The position numbers and the translations under genes are program-made. Positions 16,009 through 24,436 of a stretch of DNA of 64,000 nt are shown piece after piece; position 1 is the first letter of the stretch, and each line of letters opens with the position of its first letter. Below the pieces are notes generated by a model. That model worked only from the letters and a program-made list of their open reading frames with translations. It had not been told where the DNA came from and did not search any database. Source of the stretch: Clostridia bacterium (GTDB taxonomy: Bacteria; Bacillota; Clostridia; Christensenellales; Aristaeellaceae); the NCBI GenBank assembly GCA_017448975.1, contig JAFSKN010000040.1, positions 28,366 to 92,365 on the forward strand. Reading direction: 5' to 3'.

Positions 16009-17109
16009 ATGTCTGAGCTTGAAAAAGCGCAAGCCAACATCAAGCGCATTGGAAAAATCATTTTCAGAGCCTGTTTCGTGGTCAAAATCATTCTGATCGT
16101 CATGATCGTGGGGCAGGCGGCGCTTACCTTTTCCGTCTATTTGAATCCCAAGGCCGCGGTTTTCCTCGGAGAACGGCTGGACGACAGTTTCCTTTTTCAT
16201 TTCCTGCGGGACGCCGCAAAACTGGATTCGCTGGAGCCTAAATACGTCGCCACCATTGGCAGCGCGGTGCTGATGGTATCTTATTTCGCCGTTTTTATGA
16301 TGATCAAAACGGCCTCCGCGCTGGTGAAGCCTCTGGCGAAGGGAGAAAGGCCCTTTGACGTGGCTACCGCCCAAAAAACCAGGAAACGGGCCTTTTATCT
16401 GCTGTTCTTCATCTTTTATAATCCGGTGCTTGCCATCGTTTCTTTCACGCTGGTGATGCTGTTTTCCTATATCATGGAATACGGCGGCTATATCCAGGAA
16501 CGGGCGGACGAAACCAACCGCATCCAGGAAGAAATGATCATGTCCCTGGCGGAGATATCGGAAAACAAATCCGGCCAGACGGGGCAGCATATCAAGCGGG
16601 TGTCGGAATACGCCAAGATTTTGGCGGATCAGCTGGGCTTGCCCACGGAGGAAAGCGAAATGATCCGCATCGCGTCCACCATGCACGACGTGGGAAAAAT
16701 CATGATCCCTTCCGAGATCCTGGAAAAGCCGGGCAAGCTGACGGACGAAGAATACGCGGTGATCAAAACCCATACCACCTTAGGCGGCAAGCTGCTGGAA
16801 AACGTGGAGGGCGAAGAAATGAAGCTTTCCCGCACTATCGCGCTCCAGCACCATGAACGGTACGACGGCAAAGGCTATCCCAGCCAGCTTGCGGGGGACA
16901 GCATCAGCATGGAGGGACGGATCGTAGCCGTGGCGGACGTTTACGACGCGCTGACCAGCAAGCGAAGCTATAAAAACGCCTGGAAAGAAGAAGACGCTTT
17001 CCAGGAAATCGTGAAGGGGCGCGGCACCCAGTTTGACCCGCGGGTGGTGGACGCTTTCGTGGCCGCCCACGATAAGATCATTGACGTGAGGAAGAAATAT
17101 CGTTTATAA
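16009..17109 (+). CDS. Membrane-bound HD-GYP phosphodiesterase
   Basis: A 366-residue protein with hydrophobic helices near 25-47, 80-105 and 125-150, then an HD-GYP domain (residues ~180-355). The metal-binding HD motif MHDVGKIMIP and the GYP motif RYDGKGYPSQLAGD are both intact, as are upstream QTGQHIKRVSEYA and downstream VADVYDALTSKRSYK. Such proteins hydrolyse cyclic di-GMP. A GGDEF cyclase is encoded at 35761-36933, so both halves of the signalling loop are in the window. AAAGGAGG precedes the ATG. Confidence 0.92.
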   Translation: MSELEKAQANIKRIGKIIFRACFVVKIILIVMIVGQAALTFSVYLNPKAAVFLGERLDDSFLFHFLRDAAKLDSLEPKYVATIGSAVLMVSYFAVFMMIKTASALVKPLAKGERPFDVATAQKTRKRAFYLLFFIFYNPVLAIVSFTLVMLFSYIMEYGGYIQERADETNRIQEEMIMSLAEISENKSGQTGQHIKRVSEYAKILADQLGLPTEESEMIRIASTMHDVGKIMIPSEILEKPGKLTDEEYAVIKTHTTLGGKLLENVEGEEMKLSRTIALQHHERYDGKGYPSQLAGDSISMEGRIVAVADVYDALTSKRSYKNAWKEEDAFQEIVKGRGTQFDPRVVDAFVAAHDKIIDVRKKYRL

Positions 17110-17193
17110 TTGAAAACACAGGAACGATTCTATTATATTCCGATTCGGCTCCAATCGCATTTTATCCAATCAACAGACAGGAGGAAAAAACAC

Positions 17194-18966
17194 ATGTTGT
17201 ATCCAAAAATCGGCATTCGGCCCGTCATCGACGGCCGCTGGGGCGGCATCCGGGAGAGCTTGGAGGACCAGACCATGGGCCTGGCAACCGCCGCCAAGGA
17301 ACTGATCGAAACCCTGCGCTACCCGGACGGCACCCCCGTTCAGGCGGTGATTTCTCCCTGCACCATCGGGGGCGGAGCGGAGAGCGCCAAGTGCGAGGAA
17401 TTTTTCTCCACCCAGAACGTGGTGGCGACCCTCACCGTGACCCCCTGCTGGTGCTACGGCATGGAAACCTTCGACATGAACCCCACCACCGTCAAGGCGG
17501 TATGGGGCTTCAACGGCACCGAGCGCCCCGGCGCGGTGTATTTAGCCGCCGTGCTGGCCGCCTATGCCCAGAAGGGCCTGCCCGCTTTCTCCATTTACGG
17601 CCATGACGTGCAGGATTTGGGCGACCGCACCGTGCCGGAGGACGTGAAGGAAAAGATTTTGCTCTTCGCCCGCTGCGCCGTGGCGGTGGGCTGGATGAAG
17701 AACAAAGCCTACGTCAACATCGGCGGCGTGGCCATGGGCATCATGGGCTCCTTCTGCGATACCCAGGTGATGCAGAAATATTTGGGCATCCGGGCGGAAT
17801 GGGTGGATATGACGGAGCTGCTGCGCCGCATCACCCTGGAAATCTACGACCCCAAGGAATATGAAAAGGCCCTGGCCTGGATCAAAAAGAACTGCAAAGA
17901 GGGCTTCGACTGCAACGCCGGGAAGGACCTGCCCGAAATCGTCACCCGCTCAAAGCACATCCCTGCGGACAAGGACTGGGAATTCATCGCCAAGCTCACC
18001 TGTATCGTCAAGGACATCCTTTTTGGCAATCCCAAGCTGGACGACATGGGCTGGCATGAGGAAGCCTTGGGCAAAAACGCCGTGGCGGGCGGCTTCCAGG
18101 GCCAGCGCCAGTGGACGGACTGGCTGCCCAACGGCGATTTCACCGAAGCCATCATGGCTTCCACCTTCGACTGGAACGGCCCCAAGCAGCCCACGGCCTT
18201 CGCTACCGAAAACGACACCATGAACGGCGTTTCCATGCTGCTGGGCACCCTGGTGTCCAATACCGCCCCCTGCTTCCACGACGTGCGCACCTATTGGAGC
18301 CCCGAGGCGGTGAAGCGCGTCACCGGCTGGCAGGCCGAGGGCGCGGCGGCAAACGGCTTCATTCATCTGATCAATTCCGGGGCCACCGCCCTGGACTGCA
18401 CCGGCGCGGCGGGGGGCAAAATGAAGCCCTTCTGGGAAATGACCGAAAAGGATATGGACGCCTGCCTGAAAGCCACCGACTGGTGCCGGGCCAATTACCA
18501 GTATTTCCGGGGCGGCGGCTTCTCCAGCCATTTCAAAACCCAGGCCGAAATGCCCGTGACCATGCTGCGCCTGAACATCGTGGAGGGCGTGGGGCTGGTG
18601 ATGCAGATCGCCGAGGGCACCACCGTGCTGCTGCCGGATCACGTGCATGATACTTTGGACCAGCGCACCGACCCCACCTGGCCCACCACCTGGTTCGCTC
18701 CCCGGCTCACGGGCGAGGGCGCGTTCCGGGACGTGTATTCCGTCATGGCCAATTGGGGCGCCAACCACGGCGTGACCGTGTACGGCCACGTGGGCGCGGA
18801 GCTGATCACCCTGGCCTCCATGCTGCGCATTCCCGTCACCATGCATAACGTAGCCCCCGAAAAGGTGTACCGTCCCCATTCCTGGGCCGCCTTCGGCACC
18901 CAGGACACCCAGGCCGCCGATTACGCCGCCTGCAGGCATTACGGGCCGCTGTACGGGAAGCTGTAA
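17194..18966 (+). CDS. fucI: L-fucose isomerase
   Basis: The 590-residue product is full length for FucI (Escherichia coli enzyme about 591). It converts L-fucose to L-fuculose, and often D-arabinose to D-ribulose, with Mn2+. Family-typical stretches include [20 protein letters not shown] at the N-terminus, [19 protein letters not shown], the active-site region [16 protein letters not shown], and the C-terminal [23 protein letters not shown] 17194 is chosen because GACAGGAGG is 6-8 nt upstream. No fuculose kinase, aldolase or permease lies beside it. A thioesterase gene follows after 14 nt. Confidence 0.95.
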   Translation: MLYPKIGIRPVIDGRWGGIRESLEDQTMGLATAAKELIETLRYPDGTPVQAVISPCTIGGGAESAKCEEFFSTQNVVATLTVTPCWCYGMETFDMNPTTVKAVWGFNGTERPGAVYLAAVLAAYAQKGLPAFSIYGHDVQDLGDRTVPEDVKEKILLFARCAVAVGWMKNKAYVNIGGVAMGIMGSFCDTQVMQKYLGIRAEWVDMTELLRRITLEIYDPKEYEKALAWIKKNCKEGFDCNAGKDLPEIVTRSKHIPADKDWEFIAKLTCIVKDILFGNPKLDDMGWHEEALGKNAVAGGFQGQRQWTDWLPNGDFTEAIMASTFDWNGPKQPTAFATENDTMNGVSMLLGTLVSNTAPCFHDVRTYWSPEAVKRVTGWQAEGAAANGFIHLINSGATALDCTGAAGGKMKPFWEMTEKDMDACLKATDWCRANYQYFRGGGFSSHFKTQAEMPVTMLRLNIVEGVGLVMQIAEGTTVLLPDHVHDTLDQRTDPTWPTTWFAPRLTGEGAFRDVYSVMANWGANHGVTVYGHVGAELITLASMLRIPVTMHNVAPEKVYRPHSWAAFGTQDTQAADYAACRHYGPLYGKL

Positions 18967-18980
18967 GGAGGATCGTCCTT

Positions 18981-19424
18981 ATGCGGGAAATCACCACCAG
19001 CGTGCAGATCGTGCTGCCCCAGCACTGCAACGGATACCCCCGGCCCCGCCTGTTCGGCGGGCAGATGATGGCCTGGATCGACATCACCGGCGCGGTGGCG
19101 GCCCGGCGGTACACCTGCCGTCCCGTGACCACCGTATGTGTGGACAACCTGAACTTCATCGGCCCCGCCTACCTGAACGATACCGTGGTGCAGGAGGCGC
19201 GGATCACCTGGACGGGCCGCACGTCCCTGGAAGTGCGGGTGGACAGCTTTGTGGAGAACCTGGACCGCAAGCGCACCCTGGTGAACCGGGCCTACGCCGT
19301 GTTCGTGGCCCTGGACGACGAGGACAAGCCCGTGCCCGTGCCCCCTTTCCAGCCCGAGACCGAGGAGGAAAAGCAGGAATACGCCGCCGCCTTGGCCCGG
19401 CGGAAGATCAGGCTGCAAAGGTAA
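18981..19424 (+). CDS. Hotdog-fold acyl-CoA thioesterase
   Basis: A 147-residue single hotdog domain of the acyl-CoA hydrolase (YciA/BFIT) type. NGYPRPRLFGGQMMAWIDIT contains the N-x-x-G-x-x-F-G-G-x-x-M-x-W-I-D pattern, and VDNLNFIGPAYLNDTV forms the second conserved segment. It would hydrolyse acyl-CoA thioesters to the free acid and CoA. It lies 14 nt behind fucI with an AAGGAGG ribosome binding site and is probably cotranscribed, though no pathway link to fucose is evident. Confidence 0.88.
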   Translation: MREITTSVQIVLPQHCNGYPRPRLFGGQMMAWIDITGAVAARRYTCRPVTTVCVDNLNFIGPAYLNDTVVQEARITWTGRTSLEVRVDSFVENLDRKRTLVNRAYAVFVALDDEDKPVPVPPFQPETEEEKQEYAAALARRKIRLQR

Positions 19425-19459
19425 AGGGAAAAATCTGCCGCGATCCATGAAACATTTGG

Positions 19460-19488
19460 TTGCAATTCCGCCGAAACTATGCTAAAAT
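19460..19488 (+). promoter_or_regulatory. Sigma-A promoter of the ABC importer operon
   Basis: TTGCAA (19460-19465), 17 bp, TAAAAT (19483-19488); the binding-protein start follows at 19543. Confidence 0.75.
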
Positions 19489-19542
19489 AGGGGCATCAAA
19501 AATGGATGGCATATCCATCATATTTTAAGGAGGGTTTATCCC

Positions 19543-20571
19543 ATGAAAAAAATCACTGCCCTGCTTCTTGCGCTTATCATGCTGATGAGCGTCAGCACCG
19601 TGCTTGCGGAGGGCGAGCGCGTGCTGAATATCTGCACCCCCAACAGCGACGGCCTTCGTTCCATTTACCCGCTGTTCGAGCAGGAAACCGGCATCAAGAT
19701 TAATTCCGAATCCTTGGGCACCGGCGACTGCATGGCCCGCATCAAGGCTGAAAAGGAACAGGAATATTGCTCCTTCGACCTCATGTACGGCGGCAGCCTG
19801 GCCAACTATGTGGCCAACGCCGATCTGTTCCAGGATTACTATTCCACCGAGGATGAATTCCTGATGGAAGCGTACCAGAACCAGCTGGGCTTCTGCACCA
19901 ACTACACCGTGGACGGCAGCGTGCTGCTGGTGAATGACGATCTGCTCAAGGAACTGGGCATCGAAGTGCACGGCTACGCTGATCTGCTGCAGCCCGAACT
20001 GAAGGGCAAGATCGTTTCCGCCGATCCTTCCGCTTCCTCTTCCGCTTTCTGCCAGCTGACCAACTGGCTGCTGGTGATGGGCGAGGGCGAAACCGCCGCC
20101 GAGCGCTATGAGAGCGACGCCGCCTGGAAGTACACCGAAGACCTGCTCAAGGGCCAGGATGTGAAGATCACCTCCGGCTCCTCCGCCGTGTACAAGGGCG
20201 TTATCAACGGCGAATACGCCGTGGGCCTGACCTATGAAGACCCCTGCGTCACCATGATCAAGGACGGCGCCAAGAACGTGCATATTGTGTATCCCGTGGA
20301 AGGCACCGTGTTCCTGCCTGCCCAGATCGGCATCCCCAAGAACTGCAAGAACCTGGAAGAAGCCCAGGCGTTCGTGGACTTCATGCTCTCCGAAACGGCC
20401 CAGAAGTTCCTGGCCGAGCAGACCACCAGCCGCAACATCCGCCCCGTGGAATACACCAACGACGATATGACCCCCCTGGCCGACATCGTTCTGGCCTATG
20501 AGGACAGCAACTACGTGATCGCCCATACCGCCGAGCTCAAGACCCGCGTGGGCGACATCCTGAACAAGTAA
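19543..20571 (+). CDS. Extracellular solute-binding protein (Fbp/AfuA-like)
   Basis: A 342-residue substrate-binding protein with signal peptide MKKITALLLALIMLMSVSTVLA. It has the family 1 / ferric-binding-protein layout (LNICTPNSDGLRSIYPLFEQ, GTGDCMARIKAEKEQEYCSF, DPSASSSAFCQLTNWLL, VEGTVFLPAQIGIPKNCKN). No lipobox cysteine follows the signal peptide, so anchoring is unclear. With the following ATPase and fused permease it forms an importer of the iron(III)/polyamine/aminoethylphosphonate group. The true ligand is not decidable from sequence. A stem-loop after the gene likely raises its level over the downstream genes. AAGGAGGG precedes the ATG. Confidence 0.87.
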   Translation: MKKITALLLALIMLMSVSTVLAEGERVLNICTPNSDGLRSIYPLFEQETGIKINSESLGTGDCMARIKAEKEQEYCSFDLMYGGSLANYVANADLFQDYYSTEDEFLMEAYQNQLGFCTNYTVDGSVLLVNDDLLKELGIEVHGYADLLQPELKGKIVSADPSASSSAFCQLTNWLLVMGEGETAAERYESDAAWKYTEDLLKGQDVKITSGSSAVYKGVINGEYAVGLTYEDPCVTMIKDGAKNVHIVYPVEGTVFLPAQIGIPKNCKNLEEAQAFVDFMLSETAQKFLAEQTTSRNIRPVEYTNDDMTPLADIVLAYEDSNYVIAHTAELKTRVGDILNK

Positions 20572-20588
20572 ACAGCCCGGTTTCAAAC

Positions 20589-20625
20589 GGTGCGCAATCG
20601 GTTTGCCGGTTGCGCACCCGCTTTT
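20589..20625 (+). terminator. Intra-operon stem-loop (attenuator)
   Basis: The perfect stem GGTGCGCAA (20589-20597) / TTGCGCACC (20610-20618), followed by CGCTTTT, lies between the binding-protein gene and the ATPase gene. Partial termination or 3' protection at this place is common in importer operons. Confidence 0.7.
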
Positions 20626-20662
20626 ATACGGAAATTTAAAAGGGAAAGGATTGCAAGGTACT

Positions 20663-21766
20663 ATGAGCGTCAGCATCAATTTCGATCACGTGGTAAAGCG
20701 TTACGGCGACAACACCATCATCCCGGATCTGTCGCTGCAGGTGAAGGAGGGCGAGTTCTTTACGCTGCTGGGCCCTTCCGGCTGCGGAAAAACGACGCTG
20801 CTGCGAATGGTGGCGGGCTTTAACAGCATCGAAGGGGGCACGATCTCCTTCGATTCCCAGGTGATCAACGACATCGCCCCCTCCAAGCGCAACATCGGCA
20901 TGGTGTTCCAGAATTACGCCGTGTTCCCGCATATGACCGTGCGCAAAAACGTGGAATTCGGCCTGAAAAACAGAAAGCTGCCCAAGGAAGAAATCAAAAA
21001 GCGGGTGGACGAGATTCTGGAAACCGTGAAGATCACCCAGTACGCGGACCGGCTGCCCGAGCGCCTGTCCGGCGGCCAGCAGCAGCGCGTGGCCCTGGCC
21101 CGCGCCATCGTGATCCGGCCCAGCCTGCTTTTGATGGACGAGCCGCTGTCCAACCTGGACGCCAAGCTGCGCATCGAAATGCGCAACGCCATCAAGCTGA
21201 TCCAGAACGAGGTGGGCATCACCACCATCTACGTCACCCACGACCAGGAAGAGGCCATGGCGGTGTCCGACCGCATCGCCGTGATGCACAACGGCGTGAT
21301 CCAGCATATTTCCTCGCCCAAATCCATCTACCAGCGGCCCGCGAACCTGTTCGTGGCCAACTTCATCGGCCACAGCAACACCCTAAATGCCAAGGCGGAC
21401 GTGAAGGGCGGAAAGCTGGTCTTTGAAAACGGGTACGCCCTCCCATACGACGGCTTTTCCCAAAAGGCGAAGGACGGGGATGTGAAGGTGTCCGTGCGGC
21501 CGGAGGAATTCATCATCCAGCAGGCGGACCAGCCCGGCGTGCCCGCCACCGTGAAATCCAGCATTTTCTTAGGGCTGATGACCACATATTTCGTGGAGCT
21601 CTTCTCCGGCGAAACGGTGGAGATCACCGACGTCAGCTCCATTTCCAACATCCTGCCCAACGGCACCAAGGTGAGCCTCACCTTTGAAGCGGAAAAGATC
21701 AATATCTTTACGACCGACGGCGAAACCAGCCTGACAAAGGGGGTCAACGACGATGCGCACGCCTAA
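20663..21766 (+). CDS. ABC transporter ATP-binding subunit (Fbp/Pot type)
   Basis: A 367-residue ATPase with intact Walker A (GPSGCGKTT), Q-loop (MVFQNYAVFPHM), signature (LSGGQQQRVALARA), Walker B (LLLMDEPLSNLD) and H-loop (YVTHDQEEAM). A C-terminal TOBE-type regulatory domain (~residues 240-367) is typical of FbpC/PotA/MalK relatives. ATG 20663 is taken because homology begins with SINFDHVVKRYG; an upstream in-frame ATG at 20603 lies within the stem-loop region. The 3' end overlaps the permease start by 14 nt. Confidence 0.93.
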   Translation: MSVSINFDHVVKRYGDNTIIPDLSLQVKEGEFFTLLGPSGCGKTTLLRMVAGFNSIEGGTISFDSQVINDIAPSKRNIGMVFQNYAVFPHMTVRKNVEFGLKNRKLPKEEIKKRVDEILETVKITQYADRLPERLSGGQQQRVALARAIVIRPSLLLMDEPLSNLDAKLRIEMRNAIKLIQNEVGITTIYVTHDQEEAMAVSDRIAVMHNGVIQHISSPKSIYQRPANLFVANFIGHSNTLNAKADVKGGKLVFENGYALPYDGFSQKAKDGDVKVSVRPEEFIIQQADQPGVPATVKSSIFLGLMTTYFVELFSGETVEITDVSSISNILPNGTKVSLTFEAEKINIFTTDGETSLTKGVNDDAHA

Positions 21767-23753
21767 CGTGATCCGGCCCCGGAAAACGGGCGTCATGATC
21801 TTAGGGATCGTGCTGCTGGTGGCGGGCATCGTGCTGGGTTCCCTGGGCTTGATGGGCAACAGCCAGACGGACTATTATTCCCGCAAGGTGAAGCTGTCCG
21901 CCGGGGAATGGATCGAATACGCTACCGGCAAAAAGGCCGTGGAGCCGCTGACCGACGCCGATTACAAGGGGCGCAACCTGAACGAGTCCGGCAAGGCGAA
22001 GCAGACGCTGAACGAACAGCTTGCCAAGGTGACGGACCTGGATAAGATCATCATGCCCTACCGCTATATCGGCCTGATCGCGGGCATCCTGATGCTGGTG
22101 GGGGGCGCCTGGCTGCTGATCGCCAACGACGTGTGGCCCATGGTGACGGTGCTGGCGATCATCTTCTACCTGGTGTTCCTGATGTACCCGCTGTATATGC
22201 TTTTGCGGCAGGCACTTTTGAACAGCGAAGGGCAACTGTCCTTTGAAATGTACGAAAAGATCTTCAGCCGCGCCTATTACAGCAACGCCATCTGGCATTC
22301 CCTGCTGATTTCCGCGGTGGTCACCCTGGTTTCCGTGCTGATCGCCACGCCCATGGCCTACATCATGTCCACCATGAAGATCAAGGGCGCGGGCGTTTTG
22401 CAGATCCTGATCCTGGTATCCTCCATGTCCGCCCCCTTCATCGGGGCCTACGCCTGGATCCAGCTGTGCGGCCGCAACGGCATCGTGACCAACCTGCTGG
22501 CAAGCATCGGCATCAACATCGGCGATATCTACGGGTTTCAGGGCTGCGTGATCGTGATGAGCTTCCAGCTCTACAGCCTGGTGTTCATGTTCATTTCCGG
22601 CGCGTTCAAGAGCATGGACAACAGCCTGATCGAGGCATGCGAAAGCCTGGGCTGCTCCGGCATCAAAAAGGTGTTCAAGGTGGTGCTGCCCCTGATGCTG
22701 CCCACCCTGCTGGCGGGCGCGCTGCTGGTGTTCATGCGCGCGTTTGCGGACTACGGCACGCCCATGCTGATCGGTGAAAACTACATCACCCTGCCCGTGT
22801 TGGTGTATAAAGAATTCTTCAGCGAATTGGGCGGATCGGAAAACCTGGCCGCGGCCATTTCCATCATCGCCATCATCATCACCACCAGCGTGTTCCTGCT
22901 GCAAAAGTACATCTCCAACCGCAAAATCTTTTCCATCAGCGCCCTGCATCCGGTGGAGCGCCACCAGGCCAAGGGCCTAAGGAACGTGCTGGCCCACGTG
23001 TACTGCTATGTGATGGTGGGCATCGCCATCATGCCCCAGGTCCTGGTCATCTTCAATTCCTTCCGCAACACCAGCGGCCGCATGTTCGCCCCGGGCTTCT
23101 CGCTCAAGAGCTACGCCGAGGCGTTTGAAACGGTGAGCCGCTCCATCTGGATGACTTACCTCATGTCCGTCATCGCCATCGTGTGCATCGTGGTGATCGC
23201 GTGCATGATCGCCTATCTGGTGGTGCGGCGCAGGAACGTGTTCAACGCGTCTGTGGACGTGATGAGCATGTTCCCGGAAACGGTGGCGGGCTCCATCCTG
23301 GGCATCGCGCTGCTGACCGCGTTCAACAAGCGCCCCCTGCTCCTTTCCGGCGGCATGTTCATCATGATCTTAAGCTACGTCATCCGCCGCCTGCCCTACA
23401 CCATCCGTTCCTCGGCGGCCATCCTGCGCAACATCCCGCCGTCCATTGAGGAGGCGGCCATCAGCTTGGGCACCAGCAACGTGAAGACCTTCTTCCAGGT
23501 GACCACGCCCATGATGATGCCCGGCGTGGTGTCCGGCGCCATCCTGAGCTGGATCATGATCATCACGGAGCTGTCCACCTCCATCATCCTCTACAACCCC
23601 ACCACCAAGACCATGACCCTGGAAATCTACAGCCAGGTCATCCGCGGCAACGACGGTGTGGCCTCCGCCATCTCCGCCATCCTGACCTTCTCCACCGTGA
23701 TCGCCCTGGCCCTGTTCTTCAAGATCAGCGGCAAGAAAGAGATCACGATGTAA
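21753..23753 (+). CDS. Fused double ABC importer permease
   Basis: A 666-residue polytopic protein carrying two permease domains in one chain, as in FbpB-type importers. Each has the EAA cytoplasmic motif that contacts the ATPase: LIEACESLGCSGIKKVFKVV near residue 290 and SIEEAAISLGTSNVKTFFQV near 565. A further ~130-residue N-terminal part holds two membrane helices (near 9-30 and 95-120) around a short outside loop, which is unusual for the family. It overlaps the ATPase gene by 14 nt and ends the operon. Confidence 0.9.
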   Translation: MRTPNVIRPRKTGVMILGIVLLVAGIVLGSLGLMGNSQTDYYSRKVKLSAGEWIEYATGKKAVEPLTDADYKGRNLNESGKAKQTLNEQLAKVTDLDKIIMPYRYIGLIAGILMLVGGAWLLIANDVWPMVTVLAIIFYLVFLMYPLYMLLRQALLNSEGQLSFEMYEKIFSRAYYSNAIWHSLLISAVVTLVSVLIATPMAYIMSTMKIKGAGVLQILILVSSMSAPFIGAYAWIQLCGRNGIVTNLLASIGINIGDIYGFQGCVIVMSFQLYSLVFMFISGAFKSMDNSLIEACESLGCSGIKKVFKVVLPLMLPTLLAGALLVFMRAFADYGTPMLIGENYITLPVLVYKEFFSELGGSENLAAAISIIAIIITTSVFLLQKYISNRKIFSISALHPVERHQAKGLRNVLAHVYCYVMVGIAIMPQVLVIFNSFRNTSGRMFAPGFSLKSYAEAFETVSRSIWMTYLMSVIAIVCIVVIACMIAYLVVRRRNVFNASVDVMSMFPETVAGSILGIALLTAFNKRPLLLSGGMFIMILSYVIRRLPYTIRSSAAILRNIPPSIEEAAISLGTSNVKTFFQVTTPMMMPGVVSGAILSWIMIITELSTSIILYNPTTKTMTLEIYSQVIRGNDGVASAISAILTFSTVIALALFFKISGKKEITM

Positions 23754-23913
23754 TACTAAATCCCATCTGAAAGCTTGAATCTTCGGGCGTCTTTTTCGCC
23801 CTGGCGTCGCTTCACTCCGGTCAACGTAGCGCTGCTACGCCTCCCTTCGTTCAGCTTAGCCAGGACGAAAAATCCATCCCGAATCTTTCAATCTTTTAGA
23901 AGGTATTTAGTAT
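23753..23913. repeat. 161-bp nested palindrome
   Basis: The outer arms ATACTAAATCCC... (23753) and ...TATTTAGTAT (23904-23913) pair over about 34 bp with few mismatches. Inside, TTTTTCGcCCTGGC pairs with GCCAGGaCGAAAAA, and the centre has CGTAGCgctGCTACG. It starts at the stop codon of the permease gene. It is unrelated in sequence to the composite elements. Confidence 0.75.
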
Positions 23914-23924
23914 AACAGGGTATG

Positions 23925-23967
23925 CTAAACGCAGCGAGCCAGTCGTTGGACCGGCTCGCTGTATTTT
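23925..23967 (+). terminator. Strong terminator of the ABC importer operon
   Basis: CAGCGAGCCaGTCgttgGACcGGCTCGCTG followed by TATTTTTTT. Confidence 0.85.
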
Positions 23968-23981
23968 TTTCTGCTTTTTGA

Positions 23982-24197
23982 TCAGCATGTTTCTTCTTCC
24001 TTCGCCGCAAACAGCGTGCACCCGGACGCCCGGAAATAGGCGATGCGTTCCCGGATGTCGTCGGGGGTGACGGCGAAGCAGGCCGCGAGACAATCCACGC
24101 AATAGAAGGACGTAGCCCCGCGGTTGACGAGCTTTTTGGTCACGGCGATTTCATCGGCGGTGAGGGGGCGGCAGCAAGTTACACAGTTCATACGCAT
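23982..24197 (-). CDS. Small cysteine-rich (zinc-ribbon-like) protein
   Basis: This 71-residue protein is rich in cysteines that come in pairs: CVTCC at the N-terminus, then YCVDCLAAC in the middle, consistent with a zinc-binding ribbon such as the treble-clef type of small clostridial proteins. The sequence between (TADEIAVTKKLVNRGATSFY) resembles short conserved hypothetical proteins. No signal peptide is present. Function unknown. It converges with the ABC importer operon. Confidence 0.65.
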   Translation of the reverse strand: MRMNCVTCCRPLTADEIAVTKKLVNRGATSFYCVDCLAACFAVTPDDIRERIAYFRASGCTLFAAKEEETC

Positions 24198-24263
24198 CTG
24201 TCAAAGAATAAGGATTGAGAACATGTTCATCCTATAGAAGCCTTTTTTGCAGCTTTCTCGGAA

Positions 24264-24373
24264 GGGGACGAAACGCGGACAGACGCCAGTGGCGGATGTC
24301 CTGTCCGCGCTGAGATCAGCCGAAACGAGCAATGTCCGCATGAAGCGGACTTGCGACGATTGAGGCTGCGGAA
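24264..24373 (+). repeat. Structured element X (GGGGACGAA...GGCTGCGGA family, copy 1)
   Basis: Constant blocks GGGGACGAA, TGAGATCAGCCGAAA, GAGCAAT and TTGAGGCTGCGGA are joined by variable but paired stems. Here CGCGGACAG/CTGTCCGCG encloses CGCCagtGGCG, and GTCCGCatgaaGCGGAC is the second hairpin. CAGCC and GGCTG can close the outer part. Two further copies lie at 54330-54439 and 55785-55887. The gap 24198-24436 holds nothing else recognisable. Confidence 0.75.
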
Positions 24374-24380
24374 CCTGGGG

Positions 24381-24400
24381 GGGGGAAAACCGCTCTTTTG
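24381..24400. repeat. Left inverted repeat flanking the low-GC C39-like gene
   Basis: GGGGGAAAACCGCTCTTTTG is the reverse complement of 27389-27406 except for one A and one T missing there. Confidence 0.5.
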
Positions 24401-24436
24401 CTCCATAGGGCCTACTTCTGTACATTTTTTCTCGAC

